Both the position numbers and the translations under genes were made by a program. From the NCBI GenBank assembly GCA_032719365.1, contig CM064870.1, positions 44,672,194 to 44,736,193 of the forward strand: a stretch of DNA of 64,000 nucleotides, read 5' to 3'. Positions within the stretch are counted from its first letter, which is position 1, and the number at the start of each line of letters is the position of its first letter. This document shows, piece after piece, positions 8,934 through 19,844 of the stretch. The notes beneath the pieces are model-generated. The model worked only from the letters and a program-made list of their open reading frames with translations. It ran no database searches and was not told where the DNA came from. This DNA is from Prinsepia uniflora (lineage: Eukaryota; Streptophyta; Magnoliopsida; Rosales; Rosaceae).

Positions 8934-11560
8934 ATGTCAGAGTCAGAGTCAAACAGTGGATCTGGGGTTAGGTCCCCTCAAGCTTTTGGCTGGGAAACAC
9001 CGTCTTGTTCGGCAAGCGACATGTCGAGCGGGCGCAGTGGTTCAACGTCCACAAGTGGGTCCACAACCGGTAGGTCATCGTCCTCCAGCAGCGGTGACAG
9101 CCGAGATGGGGCTCGCAGGCTGCCGAGGAAGGAAGTGCTGCAACAGGGGGGGATGCAGTACATCGTGTGCCGACCGGCCTGCTGAAAGAGCAACAGCATC
9201 CCGGACCCCACTGGTCGTGGTGGTAGACTCGGACGCCGAAGACAGTGGGATGGAGACTAGCTCACCGATGGAGCTAGATGCCGATGGGGAGGTGAAGACG
9301 GAGTATGCCGTAGATTTCGAGTCAAATACGATTTGGCAGTCCGACCTGGACAAGTTCTGGGAGCTGTACAATGTGCCGGCGGATATCAAGATGACGGTAC
9401 CCCCGCATAGCAAGAGGTCGAGTGACCCTCCAGAAGGGTCGACGTTTTTTTACATCGACTGCTTCGAGCACGGAGTGAGGCTGCCTCTGCACGCGTGGCT
9501 CCAGGAGATGATGGCGAGGACGAACTTAGCCACGGGGCAGCTGAACGCAAACGGCTGGATCATCTTGATCAGCCTCTACACGGCCTTCCGAATGGCGGGA
9601 CTACCGGAGCCATCTTGGGGCTCAGCTGTGCGCCCTGTACCGTTTCAAGAGGCAGACCTACGGGTCGGGATGGTACCAGATGGAGTGCCTGCAAAAGACG
9701 GCCCGGGGTGCCTTCATTAATGACGTGCCGACGTCGCAGAAGAGCTGGAGACACCGGTTTTGCTGGGTGTCGGGACCTTGGGAGGGGGACGTGAGTAGGG
9801 TCCGATCGAGGATTCCCAGCCACTTCCAGTCTGGAGGTTGTCCGTTCTTCCGTTCGGCCGGTGGCATTAGTGTGGTAATTGGGGCTGCCGAGACGGGGTC
9901 TGATTATGGTTTTGTTTTGTTTTTTTTTTGTTGATGCAGGTCCGTCGAAGGCCACGGTAACAGCAGAAGATTGGGAGGCTTGCAACCTGGTTCGGGAGAA
10001 ACTGTCCGACCTAGAACGTAGCCGTTGCGTCCTGAAGCTGCCGGCTAACCTTCTTGCAGTGGGACTAATCTCGCCTCCCGGTAAGTGCAGTATGTTATGC
10101 ATTGTGGTGTAGGGGTGCCGAGAGACTAACACTTTGCTTTTCAGTGCATCCCCAAGTTGAGCAAGCCGCCCAGAAGAAGATGAGCGAAGCGGTGGCAAAG
10201 CATGGCCCTGCCGCCGACGGCACGGGCAAGGAGCCGGAGGTGACCCCCCAACCGCCGCGGAGGCAGAAGACCGTGGCGCAGAAGCCGAAGGGGGTTTGCC
10301 GAGAGGAGCCGCCCTAGGGTTCCAGTTCGGGTGGCTGACCAGAAGGGCTGCCCAAGCCGACCAGGCCCGAAGCGAGGCAGGGCGCTAAGTTGAAGAGTCT
10401 GGTGCTCTAACTGAAGCGGCCCCTCATCGGAGGGCTGGATCAAGCTCGGGAACGGCGGAGGAAGCTGATGGAGGCGCGGCAGAGGCAGTCTCCCCGGCAG
10501 CAGGGGTGTCAGAGGGTGAAAGTTTTGATCACCGGCGGAAGAGAGAGGCGACCCTCACGGCCCCCAAGGTGCCGAAGGAGAAGGCGAAGGAAGCCAGGGT
10601 GGAGATGCCGCCGCCCGTGAAGGAGAGGGTGTCGGTAAGTGCTCCGGGCATCGTGACCGTGTTTTCTGAGCCCTTGGAGATAGGGGAAGTGGTCCGTTCT
10701 GCCAAGGTCGGGGAGGGGTGGGTGCCGGTCACTCATCATATGCACAAGTCCTTGGCGCCTATGGCTAATTCCTTTGTGCTCGGCTCCCAGGTGAAGCCGG
10801 CAGAAATTGAACAGATCGGCACTGGCTCCCACTCGGGCCGGTTCGCGGCCCTGCTAGCCGAGTAAGCCCATGTAAGTAGTTGTGATATTGTGTTTTGAAT
10901 ACCTGCGACATTTTGATTTTTTGCTGACAAGTGTGCGTGGTTCGACAGTGCTTTGGGCAAACCTACGTCGCGCTGCAGAAGGCCTCGCGACATATGCAGA
11001 GGTTGGAGGCGGAGCAGGGCGCTGCTCGGCAGCGGGAGGAGCGTCACCGGGCGCGAGAGCAGGAGTGCCATGCCACGCGAAGGCGTGTGGCGGAGCTGGA
11101 GAAGGAGCTCCAGCGGGAGAAGTCGTGCGCGGAGGGGGCCGAGAGGGGAATAGCGAACCGGGAAGAGACGGTGCACGCTTTCTCCTTGCAGCTGAACAAG
11201 CAGGAGAAGGCCATGGGCGAGTTGCAAGGGGAGGTGGATAGGCTCAGAGTCCTGCTGTCTGCCGACCGGAAAAAGACCCTCGAGGACTTCATGGCCGACC
11301 CGCTGTTCCCGAATCACTTGGACCTGGCGCTTGCCGAGGTAGAGGACGATTGCGTATAACGCGTGTTGTACTTCAATCCAGGGGTCACGCTCAACTTTCC
11401 GTGGCTGGATGAGCCCCCATCCCTGACCAAGACCTTCGCGTTGGATGGGCTGCCAACGAATGCCGAAGGCGAGCGGCCGACCAGCGGTGACAAAGGTGCT
11501 GAGGAGTCCGTTGTTGTGCAAGCCGAGGCGGCCGATGAGGGGGCGGTGGTGGACGTTTGA
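8934..11560 (+). pseudogene. Decayed spliced antisense gene of element E (Transposase_28-like N-terminus plus coiled coil)
   Basis: This looks like the plant 'putative gypsy-type transposon' family (Transposase_28/PF04195-like). A Ser-rich start (8934-9180) precedes a domain with FWELYNVP, GVRLPLHAWLQEM and GQLNANGW (9350-9600), then GSGWYQMECLQKTARGAF and SWRHRFCWVSGPWE (9660-9790). Charged linkers and a long Arg/Glu coiled coil (10949-11290) follow, then DPLFPNHLDLALAEVEDD and a tail after FNPGVTLN. Three introns fit: 9791-9939, 10081-10144 and 10872-10948, with GT-AG ends; removing the second and third keeps the frame open. Decay: frameshifts near 9180 and 9615, a stop at 10317, and in-frame TAA codons at 10863 and 11357 (each one C-to-T change from CAA). 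The function of this family is unknown. Related genes occur at 44505-46288 and 62260-64000. Confidence 0.6.
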
Positions 11561-11677
11561 GCCGGAGGGCTGTATTCTTGGTTTTTTTTTTAATCCGAGG
11601 AATGCGCCTTGTAGCATGTAATGTTATTGAGAAGAAATGAAATGAAGTTCTGTTTACAACATGCATTGAGTGTCTGC
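11561..11677. other. 3' flank of the antisense gene and truncation junction
   Basis: A T-run and AT-rich 3' UTR-like sequence (aatgttattgagaag) run to about 11677. Homology to LTR A then starts abruptly at ccctgacccg, matching 34584. Both element E, which lost its pol side, and the LTR A, which lost its first ~900 bp, are truncated here, so this is a deletion or rearrangement junction. Confidence 0.5.
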
Positions 11678-12424
11678 CCCTGACCCGAAATCAAATCCGT
11701 AAAGTAACTGGGTCTCGTGCCCGAACATATGACATCAGCTGGGCATCCTGCCCGATATCTAAGGGTCAGTCACGACTCCGATCGTAGTGATGCGTGCAAC
11801 CATCCATCCATGAACGTATCAACCGACGCAACCACCACAAGATCATGGTGAACTCATCACCGATCGTTATCTTGAACCGTCTGCACTCCGAAGTCGAACC
11901 TCCCCAGGCTGCCCGACCACGAATCGTGCATCGTGACCTCTCCGGAAGGAACATATTCCAATCCGAAGGCGAGCGTTACGTCGTCCGTCGCCTTGCACCA
12001 AGCACCTGCCGCGACCACGACTCGGACCCGTAGGTCATCAATAGCGTCATATGCCCGAGACCAAACCAAATGGGTCTCATACCCGAGTTTATCCTTTTAG
12101 AAATCCAAAACCTTTTCATTTACATCAATAAAGAAATACAAACCCGTATATGCACCGTATAGGGTTGAAACCTCGAAATATGTGCCTATACGTAACCACA
12201 CATCCAAATGCACTCATAGCATCACAAAGATGTATTAAAACATATAATAAACATTTATGCATGCACCAATTTAGAAAACCAAGGTCCACTCACAGACCGT
12301 CTTAGCTGCCGCCTCGATTTGCATACCATACGGCTCTCCCGAGCCAATCACCATCATCGCGACTCCCGAACCTGTCCAAATCGTAATAAAAGGTTACTAA
12401 CTACTTAAATAACCTCCCACTAAA
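11678..12424 (-). repeat. 3' LTR of the large type A element, left arm
   Basis: This matches about 34584-35344 in the same orientation and continues after element B at 22664. It lacks the part equivalent to 30747-31074 plus 33961-34583. One ~30-bp deletion relative to the other LTR lies near 11809. Its last five bases, ctaaa, are the TSD of element B. Confidence 0.8.
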
Positions 12425-15231
12425 TGTAACACCCCGGAAATTCGAGGATTTCAATATTGTACTTTAATGTGTGATTTGACGCTTTTACCCTTGTTATGGG
12501 TATGGCCAATTGTTGACTTATTGATTGATGAATTAAACGGACTTTGACATATGACCGTGACGTAGTTCGGGACGTCACGAGTTCATAGACAGGTGGCACG
12601 TCCAATTCGGACGATTAGGGAAAAAGTTATGACTATCGGAAGTTCAGGGGTATTACCGTAATTTGGACTTTTGGGGGTGAAAATGTTGACTTTTCTTTTG
12701 GCAACTAATTTTCAGTTGATTCAAGGACCATTAGGTAGGTCTCGACGTCCTGAGTCCGCAGACATGCGGCACGCCGAAATCGGACTTCGTACGAGGAAGT
12801 TATGGTCAGAAACGTGAAATCGGGAGGTTCGTGTCTCGGTTTTCGTGCCAAATATTTTATTCTGGAAATCTGATTGGAGGACACCTGGTGAGTGTCACTC
12901 ACCCATTGGCTAGATTGGATCAGATCCACTATGGGTTTGAATACCAATAAAACCCACTTTTAATCACAGCCCATGATCTGATACACCCCTGATCTAATCT
13001 CAGCCTTTGATCTCATTTCAAGATCTAATCTGGGCCGTTCATTTCATTGTGCAGCTTTCCCTCCATTTCTATATATTTCCTTACCCGACACCCACGTACT
13101 ACCCATTCCATAACATCACACCACAACTGCATCTGATCCTTATTCTGTGTGCCCTTGGGCTGGACGTGTGTGGCGGCAGGTGGCAGTGACCACGGCGGAG
13201 GACGGCGGCGAGGTAGGAACCAGGGAAAACCCGAAACGGTTTTAAAACCCAGAAATTGGTAACTTGAATTCCAACGTTTGGTTTTGGTTTTTATTTACCC
13301 TAATCAACTCTAGGAACTGTTAGGAACCTTTTGGGATCAAATGCGTGACCGGAGGTAGCCTGAACGGAGTTCAAACGGCGACGGGAACCCGGGTCTGTTC
13401 ATCGAGGTGAGTCTTCGATTCAGCCCTTGTTTATTGATTTTAATTAGCTAGAACTGTTTCTGGGATTAAGACGAGTAGTTAGGAACAAACCTGAACGAAA
13501 ATGATTGAGAAATGGTGAAATGGTGACCGGGTCTTGATCGCGGGTCTGATCGACCAGAGTTGCAGAGATACGGGTCAACCCGTCTGAGGACAGAGGTGAT
13601 GACGTGGCACCCTGTCAGACTGTCAGGTGACGTGGACCAACCGTGAGCCGACACGTGTCACATGTCAGTGCACAGTCAGTACTGACATGTTAGTGACGTG
13701 GCCCAATCAGGGACTGCCACGTGTCACTGACATGTCAGTGACGTGGACCAGTGCCGTGCTGACACGTGGCACATGTCAGATCTGACACGTGGCCTGACAG
13801 ATCAGTGAGGTGGACCAATCAGATGTTGACACGTGGCACCTGTCAGAGTCTGACATGTCAGACCTGACAGCTGTCCGATGACGTCAGCATGACGTCATGC
13901 TGACGTCAGCAGTGACGTCAGCGATGACGTCAGCAGGACTGTTCCTGCGTTGACCGACGCGTTGACCGGCGCGTGGGGGCGCGTGTGAACAGTGTTTTTG
14001 GTGGGACCACCACCATTCTTTAGGCTTCGACGATCCGAATCCAATGGCGGTGGTTTCGAGTCAATCGGAGATCATTAAGTTGGTCAAATTAAGGTTTATT
14101 GAGTTGGGAAGCGCGTTCGGGCGGCTTTCCCGGGCCGGTTTCGGCCTAGGCTTTCATGGTTGAATGTTAGGGGTTTGTATTGACCTTTACGAATACTTTG
14201 GACTTGACAGGGATCGTACATTTGTACTAGGACGAGGGTATACGTTCGGTTTCTAGCAGGATTGTACTGTGAGTGGGCCATTTTCTTAAACCCTTGCGTG
14301 CATAAATGTTTTCTGGTTTATTATATTTATTCACATGCTAAAACAATAATGGTTTTGATGATATGGAAAATATGGTTATGGCACGTTTCACGGTATTTGG
14401 GCTTGAGACCCGTCTGATGAAACTTAATGATTGGTTCGGATGTTAACTATGTATATATATATGCCTTGCATGTGGATAACAATAAAATGCAATTGTTACT
14501 GCACTGTATAGATCCTTCTATATTATATTATCTCCTCCGGATGAGGTACCCCGGAGAGGTCACGGACGTCTAGAACGTCCAGCGTCTATGACGCAAAGCA
14601 TCGGGGATGCTGTACCCGAACGGGGTTCGGGGATTGAACTCAGAATTGAGACCCGAGTGGCACGCGTAGCCTTGTGATTGTGACCTTATTGGACGTCAGG
14701 GACGTCAGACATCGGGGATGTCGGGATTGGAGTGTATAGTGCAGTGGCTAAAATTATGGTTATGGTTTTATTACATGCCTTATGGTTCATATTATATGGT
14801 TTATGATTTTGTATTGTGATGCATGCATGTTTGGAAAACGGAGGGGTAAATTATATGTTTTACTTATCAAACGATTTTGTGAACTTGAGTTTCGGTCCAC
14901 TCACCTTTAATATTTTTGATAACCCCTCCAAGTCGGGAAACTGAGGTAGAGGAGGAACCAGAGGCTGAGGCATAAATCTACTTCTGCGTACCTGAACCCC
15001 TGCTGGGCGGTGTACCCGCAGGTTTACTTTAGAGTCGTGCTCGCAAATTTATAATTTTGGATTTCATCCCTTGTCTGACATTCGTTTAATTCGGATTTGA
15101 TGTATGACTTTAATTTGGTTATTTATGCATTTAAATGTTTTGAGGTTAAAATTGGTATGAATTATTGGGTGTCAGACGGGAGCAGGGCACGTCCCCTTGT
15201 GGTCCCTGTGGGATCGGGGCGGGTCCTGTCA
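12425..15231 (+). repeat. 5' LTR of element B
   Basis: It starts tgtaacaccccgg and ends gggtcctgtca. It contains the conserved 45-bp block (12557-12601), an ACGT-core array (13600-13940) and a TA-rich stretch (14448-14460) that could serve as a TATA box. At about 12890 the 3' LTR has a few extra bases (gagtgacaagtgtcact) that are shortened here. Confidence 0.93.
13595..13940 (+). promoter_or_regulatory. Dense ACGT-core array in LTR B
   Basis: About fourteen ACGT cores occur in ~340 bp. They are G-box/ABRE-like cacgtg(t/g)c sites and tgacgtgg sites, followed by five perfect TGACGTCA palindromes between 13878 and 13933. catgtcag/ctgacatg inverted repeats are interleaved. ACGT cores are the recognition core of plant bZIP factors, and G-boxes also bind bHLH factors. 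The 3' LTR (21022-21362) keeps all five palindromes, whereas the reversed solo LTR B (about 26200) has only one. Confidence 0.6.
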
Positions 15232-15234
15232 GCT

Positions 15235-15246
15235 TGGTATCAGAGC
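15235..15246 (+). other. Primer binding site of element B
   Basis: The sequence tggtatcagagc, three bases after the LTR end, is the standard complement of the 3' end of initiator methionine tRNA. It fixes element orientation and the end of the 5' LTR. Confidence 0.93.
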
Positions 15247-15357
15247 ACTAGGTTGTGGTCAGTACTAGGGTATTGGTCAGCATGCTAGACTAGCGATTAG
15301 TACTAGTTACTTTTCGACTTTTAAGAATATTGTTTTCTGATCTATGCCTCTTAACAG

Positions 15358-18261
15358 TTGGTTATGCCTCCTAGGAGAATTCCTCATACTCGAACGGACG
15401 AGGATCTAGAAAGAGAGATGGAATGCGCGAGCATTGAAAGGGCTCAACGTTTGGGAGCCACTCCTTTCTGGGGGGGATCAAACCCCGAGGATGCTCACGA
15501 CTGGATCACCAAGTGGGAGAGGATCTTCTCGGTGATGCACTGCCCTCTGGGCGAACGAGTGACTCTGGCGGCCTTCTTGCTGGAAGGAGGAGCCTACCAG
15601 TGGTGGCACGGACTCGAAATGTCTGGGTGGTCTGTCCATACCACTACTTGGGAAGCTTTCCGTTCCAGATTTCTGGACCAGTACTACCCGCGATCCTTTC
15701 GCGCGGCGCGGGAGGCGGAATTCCTGCGGCTGGAGCAGGGTGACATGTCTGTTGCAGACTACGAGCAAACTTTCGGGAAACTTTCCCGGTTCGCTGCTTC
15801 ATTCGTAAGCACGGAGGAGGACAAATGCCAGCGGTTTGAGCTTGGACTCCGAGGGGAGATCCGGGCCAGTGTGACCGCTACCACTCATGCTTCTCTGAGA
15901 GATATGGTCGACGCAGCAGTGCGTGTCGAGGCCAGTCTGGCGGCACACCAGACACGACAACCTTCGGGGGAGGGGCGACGTCAGGATCGCCCATATCGTG
16001 GCCCATCGGGCCATAAGAACAACAAGGGAGGGGGCTACAGGGGAGCACCCTCATCTTTCAAAGGTCGTGGCTGGTCGGGTCGACGTGGAGGCTCTCAGGG
16101 CAGAGGATCTGGATACAACTCTGGGCAACGCTCATCTTGGAGCGGTGCTTCTGGCGGGCATTCGGACAGGCCAAGGCCAGTAACTTGTTTTGCTTGCGGA
16201 GAGGAGGGCCACTATGCCTATGATTGCCCGCAGTTGTCCAAGAACAACGACGCTGGGGGCTCGAGTGTGGTGCAGAGCACGGCTTCCCACACTAATGGAG
16301 GTCGCGGTCAGGGAGGTGACCGTGGTGCTGGGCGTGGCGCGCGTGGGCGTGGACGGAACGGGGGGCCGAGGGCCCAAGTGTTTGCAATGACCCAGCAGCA
16401 GGCGAGGACTGCTCCAGGCGTGGTCACAGGTACACTACATATCTTTAACCTTCTTGTACGTGTATTAATGGATGCGGGGGCTACACATTCTTTTATTTCG
16501 AGGAGTTGTGCTGGTATGCTTGATTGTGTGGTATCAGCTTTAGATTGCGAAATGGGTGTTGGCACCCCGATGGGTATCGTGTACCTTGTGAATCAGGTGA
16601 TTCGGAGGTGCCCGGTAAGAATTGAGGATGTGTATTTACCAGCAGACTTAATTATTCTGGATATCCACGACTTCGATATAATCCTAGGGATGGATTGGCT
16701 GTCGGAGCACGGATCGCTCATCGACTGCTGTAGCAAGCAAGTGATTTTGCGGACCCTGGGTTTGCCGGATGTTATCTTTCAGGGGGAACGTGATGGTTCG
16801 CCTCCTGAAGTGATTTCGTCACTTACTGCTACCAAACTTCTACGGAAGGGATGCCAGGGTTATCTGGCGCATGTCGTGTCGGAACGGGTCGATACTCCGG
16901 TTATCGACGAAATACCGGTGGTGCGGGAGTTTCCGGACGTGTTCCCGGAAGACTTACCTGGATTGCCACCATCGCGGGAGATCGAGTTTACAACTGAACT
17001 ACTCCCGGGTACCCGACCTATATCCCAGGCACCATACCGGATGGCGCCGGCCGAGTTACGAGAACTCAAGACTCAATTGCAGGAGTTGGTAGATTTGGGA
17101 TATGTCCGACCGAGTACTTCACCGTGGGGAGCACCGGTGTTGTTCGTAAAGAAGAAGGAAGGAAGTCTCCGTTTATGTATTGACTATCGACAACTCAACA
17201 GGGTGACGCTGAGGAATCAGTATCCTCTACCTAGGATCGATGACCTTTTCGACCAGTTGCGGGGAGCTCAGTGCTTCTCGAAAATTGATTTGCGGTCTGG
17301 GTATCACCAACTGAGGATTTCGGAGGAGGATATTCCGAAAACTGCTTTTCGAACCCGTTACGGACACTACGAGTTCCTTGTTATGCCATTTGGTTTGACG
17401 AATGCTCCAGCAGCATTCATGGATCTGATGAACCGGGTCTTCCGACCCTACCTGGATAAGTTCGTGATTGTGTTCATCGATGATATTTTGGTATACTCGA
17501 GGAGTGCCCGTGCACATGAAGAACATCTATGGTTGGTCTTGGAGAGGCTGAGACAAGAACAATTGTACACCAAACTGAGCAAGTGTCAGTTTTGGCTAAG
17601 CAGTATTGGTTTTCTGGGACACGTGATATCGACGGATGGGATTTGCGTGGACCCCCAGAAAACAGAAGCGGTGACCAACTGGGCTAAACCGACAACAGTA
17701 ACCGAGGTGCGGAGTTTCGTCGGGTTAGCAGGTTACTACCGGAGATTCGTGGAGGGCTTCTCCAAAATTGCTGCACCATTGACTCGTTTGACTCGGAAGG
17801 GAGTAAAGTTTATCTGGGACGAGCAGTGCGATCAGAGCTTTCAAGAGTTGAAAGATCGATTGACCACTGCACCTGTCCTTGCATTGCCGGATGACAGTGG
17901 AGAGTTTGTGGTCTTCAGTGATGCATCGCTGCAAGGTCTGGGCTGCGTGTTGATGCAAACTGGCAAGGTTATCGCCTATGCATCCCGGCAGCTGAAGACT
18001 CACGAGTTGAACTACCCTACCCATGATTTGGTGTTGGCAGCGGTGGTTCATGCTCTCAAGATCTGGAGACATTATCTGTTCGGCGCAACGTGTCGGATAT
18101 ACACCGACCACCAGAGTCTTAAATACTTATTCACTCAGAAGGAGCTTAACATGAGGCAACGGAGATGGTTGGAGCTGCTGAAGGACTATGACTGTACAAT
18201 CGAGTACCATCCGGGTAAGGCCAATGTGGTGGCTGATCCACTCAGCAGGAAGTCAGCATGA
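15358..18261 (+). CDS. Gag-protease-RT-RNase H part of the Tekay polyprotein (element B)
   Basis: A 967-residue open frame. Gag domain at roughly residues 30-200 (WWHGLEMSGWSV, DQYYPRSFR), a Gly/Arg-rich linker, and a CCHC knuckle CFACGEEGHYAYDC near 277. The protease motif is MDAGATHSFIS near 372, with Ala where most relatives have Ser or Thr. RT runs from about 555 with DYRQLN, PFGLTNAPAAF and the catalytic FIDDIL near 707. RNase H follows with FSDAS near 853 and YTDHQSL. It acts in cytoplasmic particles to copy the element RNA. The frame ends in TGA at 18259, but the same frame continues open into integrase from 18262, so one nonsense change (for example CGA to TGA) explains the break. The start could also be the Met at 15364. 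Confidence 0.92.
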   Translation: MVMPPRRIPHTRTDEDLEREMECASIERAQRLGATPFWGGSNPEDAHDWITKWERIFSVMHCPLGERVTLAAFLLEGGAYQWWHGLEMSGWSVHTTTWEAFRSRFLDQYYPRSFRAAREAEFLRLEQGDMSVADYEQTFGKLSRFAASFVSTEEDKCQRFELGLRGEIRASVTATTHASLRDMVDAAVRVEASLAAHQTRQPSGEGRRQDRPYRGPSGHKNNKGGGYRGAPSSFKGRGWSGRRGGSQGRGSGYNSGQRSSWSGASGGHSDRPRPVTCFACGEEGHYAYDCPQLSKNNDAGGSSVVQSTASHTNGGRGQGGDRGAGRGARGRGRNGGPRAQVFAMTQQQARTAPGVVTGTLHIFNLLVRVLMDAGATHSFISRSCAGMLDCVVSALDCEMGVGTPMGIVYLVNQVIRRCPVRIEDVYLPADLIILDIHDFDIILGMDWLSEHGSLIDCCSKQVILRTLGLPDVIFQGERDGSPPEVISSLTATKLLRKGCQGYLAHVVSERVDTPVIDEIPVVREFPDVFPEDLPGLPPSREIEFTTELLPGTRPISQAPYRMAPAELRELKTQLQELVDLGYVRPSTSPWGAPVLFVKKKEGSLRLCIDYRQLNRVTLRNQYPLPRIDDLFDQLRGAQCFSKIDLRSGYHQLRISEEDIPKTAFRTRYGHYEFLVMPFGLTNAPAAFMDLMNRVFRPYLDKFVIVFIDDILVYSRSARAHEEHLWLVLERLRQEQLYTKLSKCQFWLSSIGFLGHVISTDGICVDPQKTEAVTNWAKPTTVTEVRSFVGLAGYYRRFVEGFSKIAAPLTRLTRKGVKFIWDEQCDQSFQELKDRLTTAPVLALPDDSGEFVVFSDASLQGLGCVLMQTGKVIAYASRQLKTHELNYPTHDLVLAAVVHALKIWRHYLFGATCRIYTDHQSLKYLFTQKELNMRQRRWLELLKDYDCTIEYHPGKANVVADPLSRKSA

Positions 18262-18279
18262 TCCGTTGCACACCTAGGG

Positions 18280-19809
18280 ATGGTGTATCTTCCCTTGCTA
18301 GTGGAACTCCGGAAGGCGGGAGTTATTTTGGGTACGGATGCGCATGGAGCTTTGTTGGCCAGCTTCCATGTACGACCAGTACTGATTGATCGGATCATCG
18401 AGGCACAACTTCAGGATCCGATACTCTGTATTTACAGAATTGAGGTCGATGCGGAGGGGAGACAGGATTTTACCATCCGGGACGATGGAGCACTTGTGAA
18501 ATTGGGCCGTTTGTGTGTACCTGCAGTGGCAGAGTTACGGGCCGAGATTCTTGAGGAGGCCCATAGTTCGGCCTATGCTATGCATCCGGGAGGAACAAAG
18601 ATGTACCGTACCCTCCGGAACCATTATTGGTGGCCAGGAATGAAGAAGGATATTGCTGAATTCGTGAGCAAATGCTTAACCTGTCAGCAGGTTAAGGCGG
18701 AACGGCAGAGACCGTATGGGGCTATGCAGCCACTTCCGATTCCCGAGTGGAAGTGGGATCACATCACCATGGACTTCGTCTTTAAGTTACCAAGAACTCA
18801 GAGCGGAGTGGACGGAGTATGGGTGATTGTGGATCGGTTAACCAAATCAGCACATTTTCTGCCAGTTCAGGAAACCTATAAACCTAACCGACTGGCTCAG
18901 TTGTTTGTGAAGGAAATCATACGACTTCATGGTACGCCGGAATCGATCGTGTCCGATCGTGATCCGCGTTTCACCTCCAGGTTCTGGCGGAGTTTGCAAG
19001 CTACTCTGGGAACAACCCTACGTTTCAGTACTGCTTTCCACCCACAAACCGATGGACAGTCTGAAAGAACCATTCAGACCCTGGAGGACATGATGAGATC
19101 ATGTGTACTACAATTTCAGGACTCTTGGGATATTCATTTGCCATTGATGGAATTCGCTTACAACAACAGCTATCAGGAAAGCATCGGGATGGCACCTTAT
19201 GAGGCACTGTATGGCCGACAGTGCAGGACACCTATCTGCTGGACGGAGATAGGAGAGCGAGCGGCTTTAGGGTCGGAGATGATGGACTTAACCATGGAAA
19301 CTGTTCGCGTGATCAAGGAGAGATTAAAGGTGGCACAGGATCGCCAGAAAAGTTATGCCGATCGACGGATTCGAGACTTGGAGTTTGAAGTGGGAGATTT
19401 TGTCTTCCTGAAGTTGTCTCCGTGGAAAGGGATTATCCGTTTTGGCCGACGGGGGAAACTGAGTCCGCGTTTTATCGGACCATATGAGATCGTGGAGAGA
19501 ATTGGCAGAGTTGCATACAGATTGGCGCTACCTCCAGAACTATCTAGAGTTCACGATGTTTTCCACGTATCGATGTTACGGATGTACGTACGTGATGCTT
19601 CTCATGTACTTAGGGAACAACCTGTCGAACTGCGGGAGGATTTGAGCTTTGAAGAACAACCAGTACAGATCTTGGATCGGAAGGACAAGGTACTACGTCG
19701 GAAGACGATCCCTCTCGTGAAGATTCTCGGGAGAAACCAGAATGTGGAAAAAGCCACATGGGAGCCCGAGGCTCAGATGCGAGAACAATTTCCTCATTTG
19801 TTTCTTTGA
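18280..19809 (+). CDS. Integrase-chromodomain part of the Tekay polyprotein (element B)
   Basis: A 509-residue open frame in the same phase as the preceding one; the ATG at 18280 is simply the first after the TGA and probably not a true start. An HHCC zinc-binding region (H95, H102, C132, C135) precedes the catalytic core D165-D226-E262 with the expected 35-residue D-to-E spacing (TMDFV, VSDRDPRF, QSERT). A GPY module (RFIGPYEIVERIG) follows near 400. The C-terminal ~45 residues (VQILDRKDKVLRRK, then ATWEPEAQM) are a chromodomain, which in chromoviruses directs insertion to marked chromatin. All catalytic residues are present. The frame ends just before the polypurine tract. Confidence 0.93.
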   Translation: MVYLPLLVELRKAGVILGTDAHGALLASFHVRPVLIDRIIEAQLQDPILCIYRIEVDAEGRQDFTIRDDGALVKLGRLCVPAVAELRAEILEEAHSSAYAMHPGGTKMYRTLRNHYWWPGMKKDIAEFVSKCLTCQQVKAERQRPYGAMQPLPIPEWKWDHITMDFVFKLPRTQSGVDGVWVIVDRLTKSAHFLPVQETYKPNRLAQLFVKEIIRLHGTPESIVSDRDPRFTSRFWRSLQATLGTTLRFSTAFHPQTDGQSERTIQTLEDMMRSCVLQFQDSWDIHLPLMEFAYNNSYQESIGMAPYEALYGRQCRTPICWTEIGERAALGSEMMDLTMETVRVIKERLKVAQDRQKSYADRRIRDLEFEVGDFVFLKLSPWKGIIRFGRRGKLSPRFIGPYEIVERIGRVAYRLALPPELSRVHDVFHVSMLRMYVRDASHVLREQPVELREDLSFEEQPVQILDRKDKVLRRKTIPLVKILGRNQNVEKATWEPEAQMREQFPHLFL

Positions 19810-19830
19810 AATTTCGGGACGAAATTTCTT

Positions 19831-19843
19831 AAGGGGGGGAAGG
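19831..19843 (+). other. Polypurine tract of element B
   Basis: An aaggggggg-aagg run lies one base upstream of the 3' LTR start at 19845, 20 bp after the integrase stop codon. It is the expected plus-strand primer. Confidence 0.9.
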
Positions 19844-19844
19844 T

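Noticed and set aside
10736..11617. 293-residue open frame on the minus strand over the coiled-coil exon
   Set aside because: It is the GC-rich antisense shadow of a coding exon; the plus strand has the spliced coiled-coil reading.
17725..18111. 128-residue minus-strand frame inside RT/RNase H
   Set aside because: Shadow of the well-supported plus-strand pol frame.
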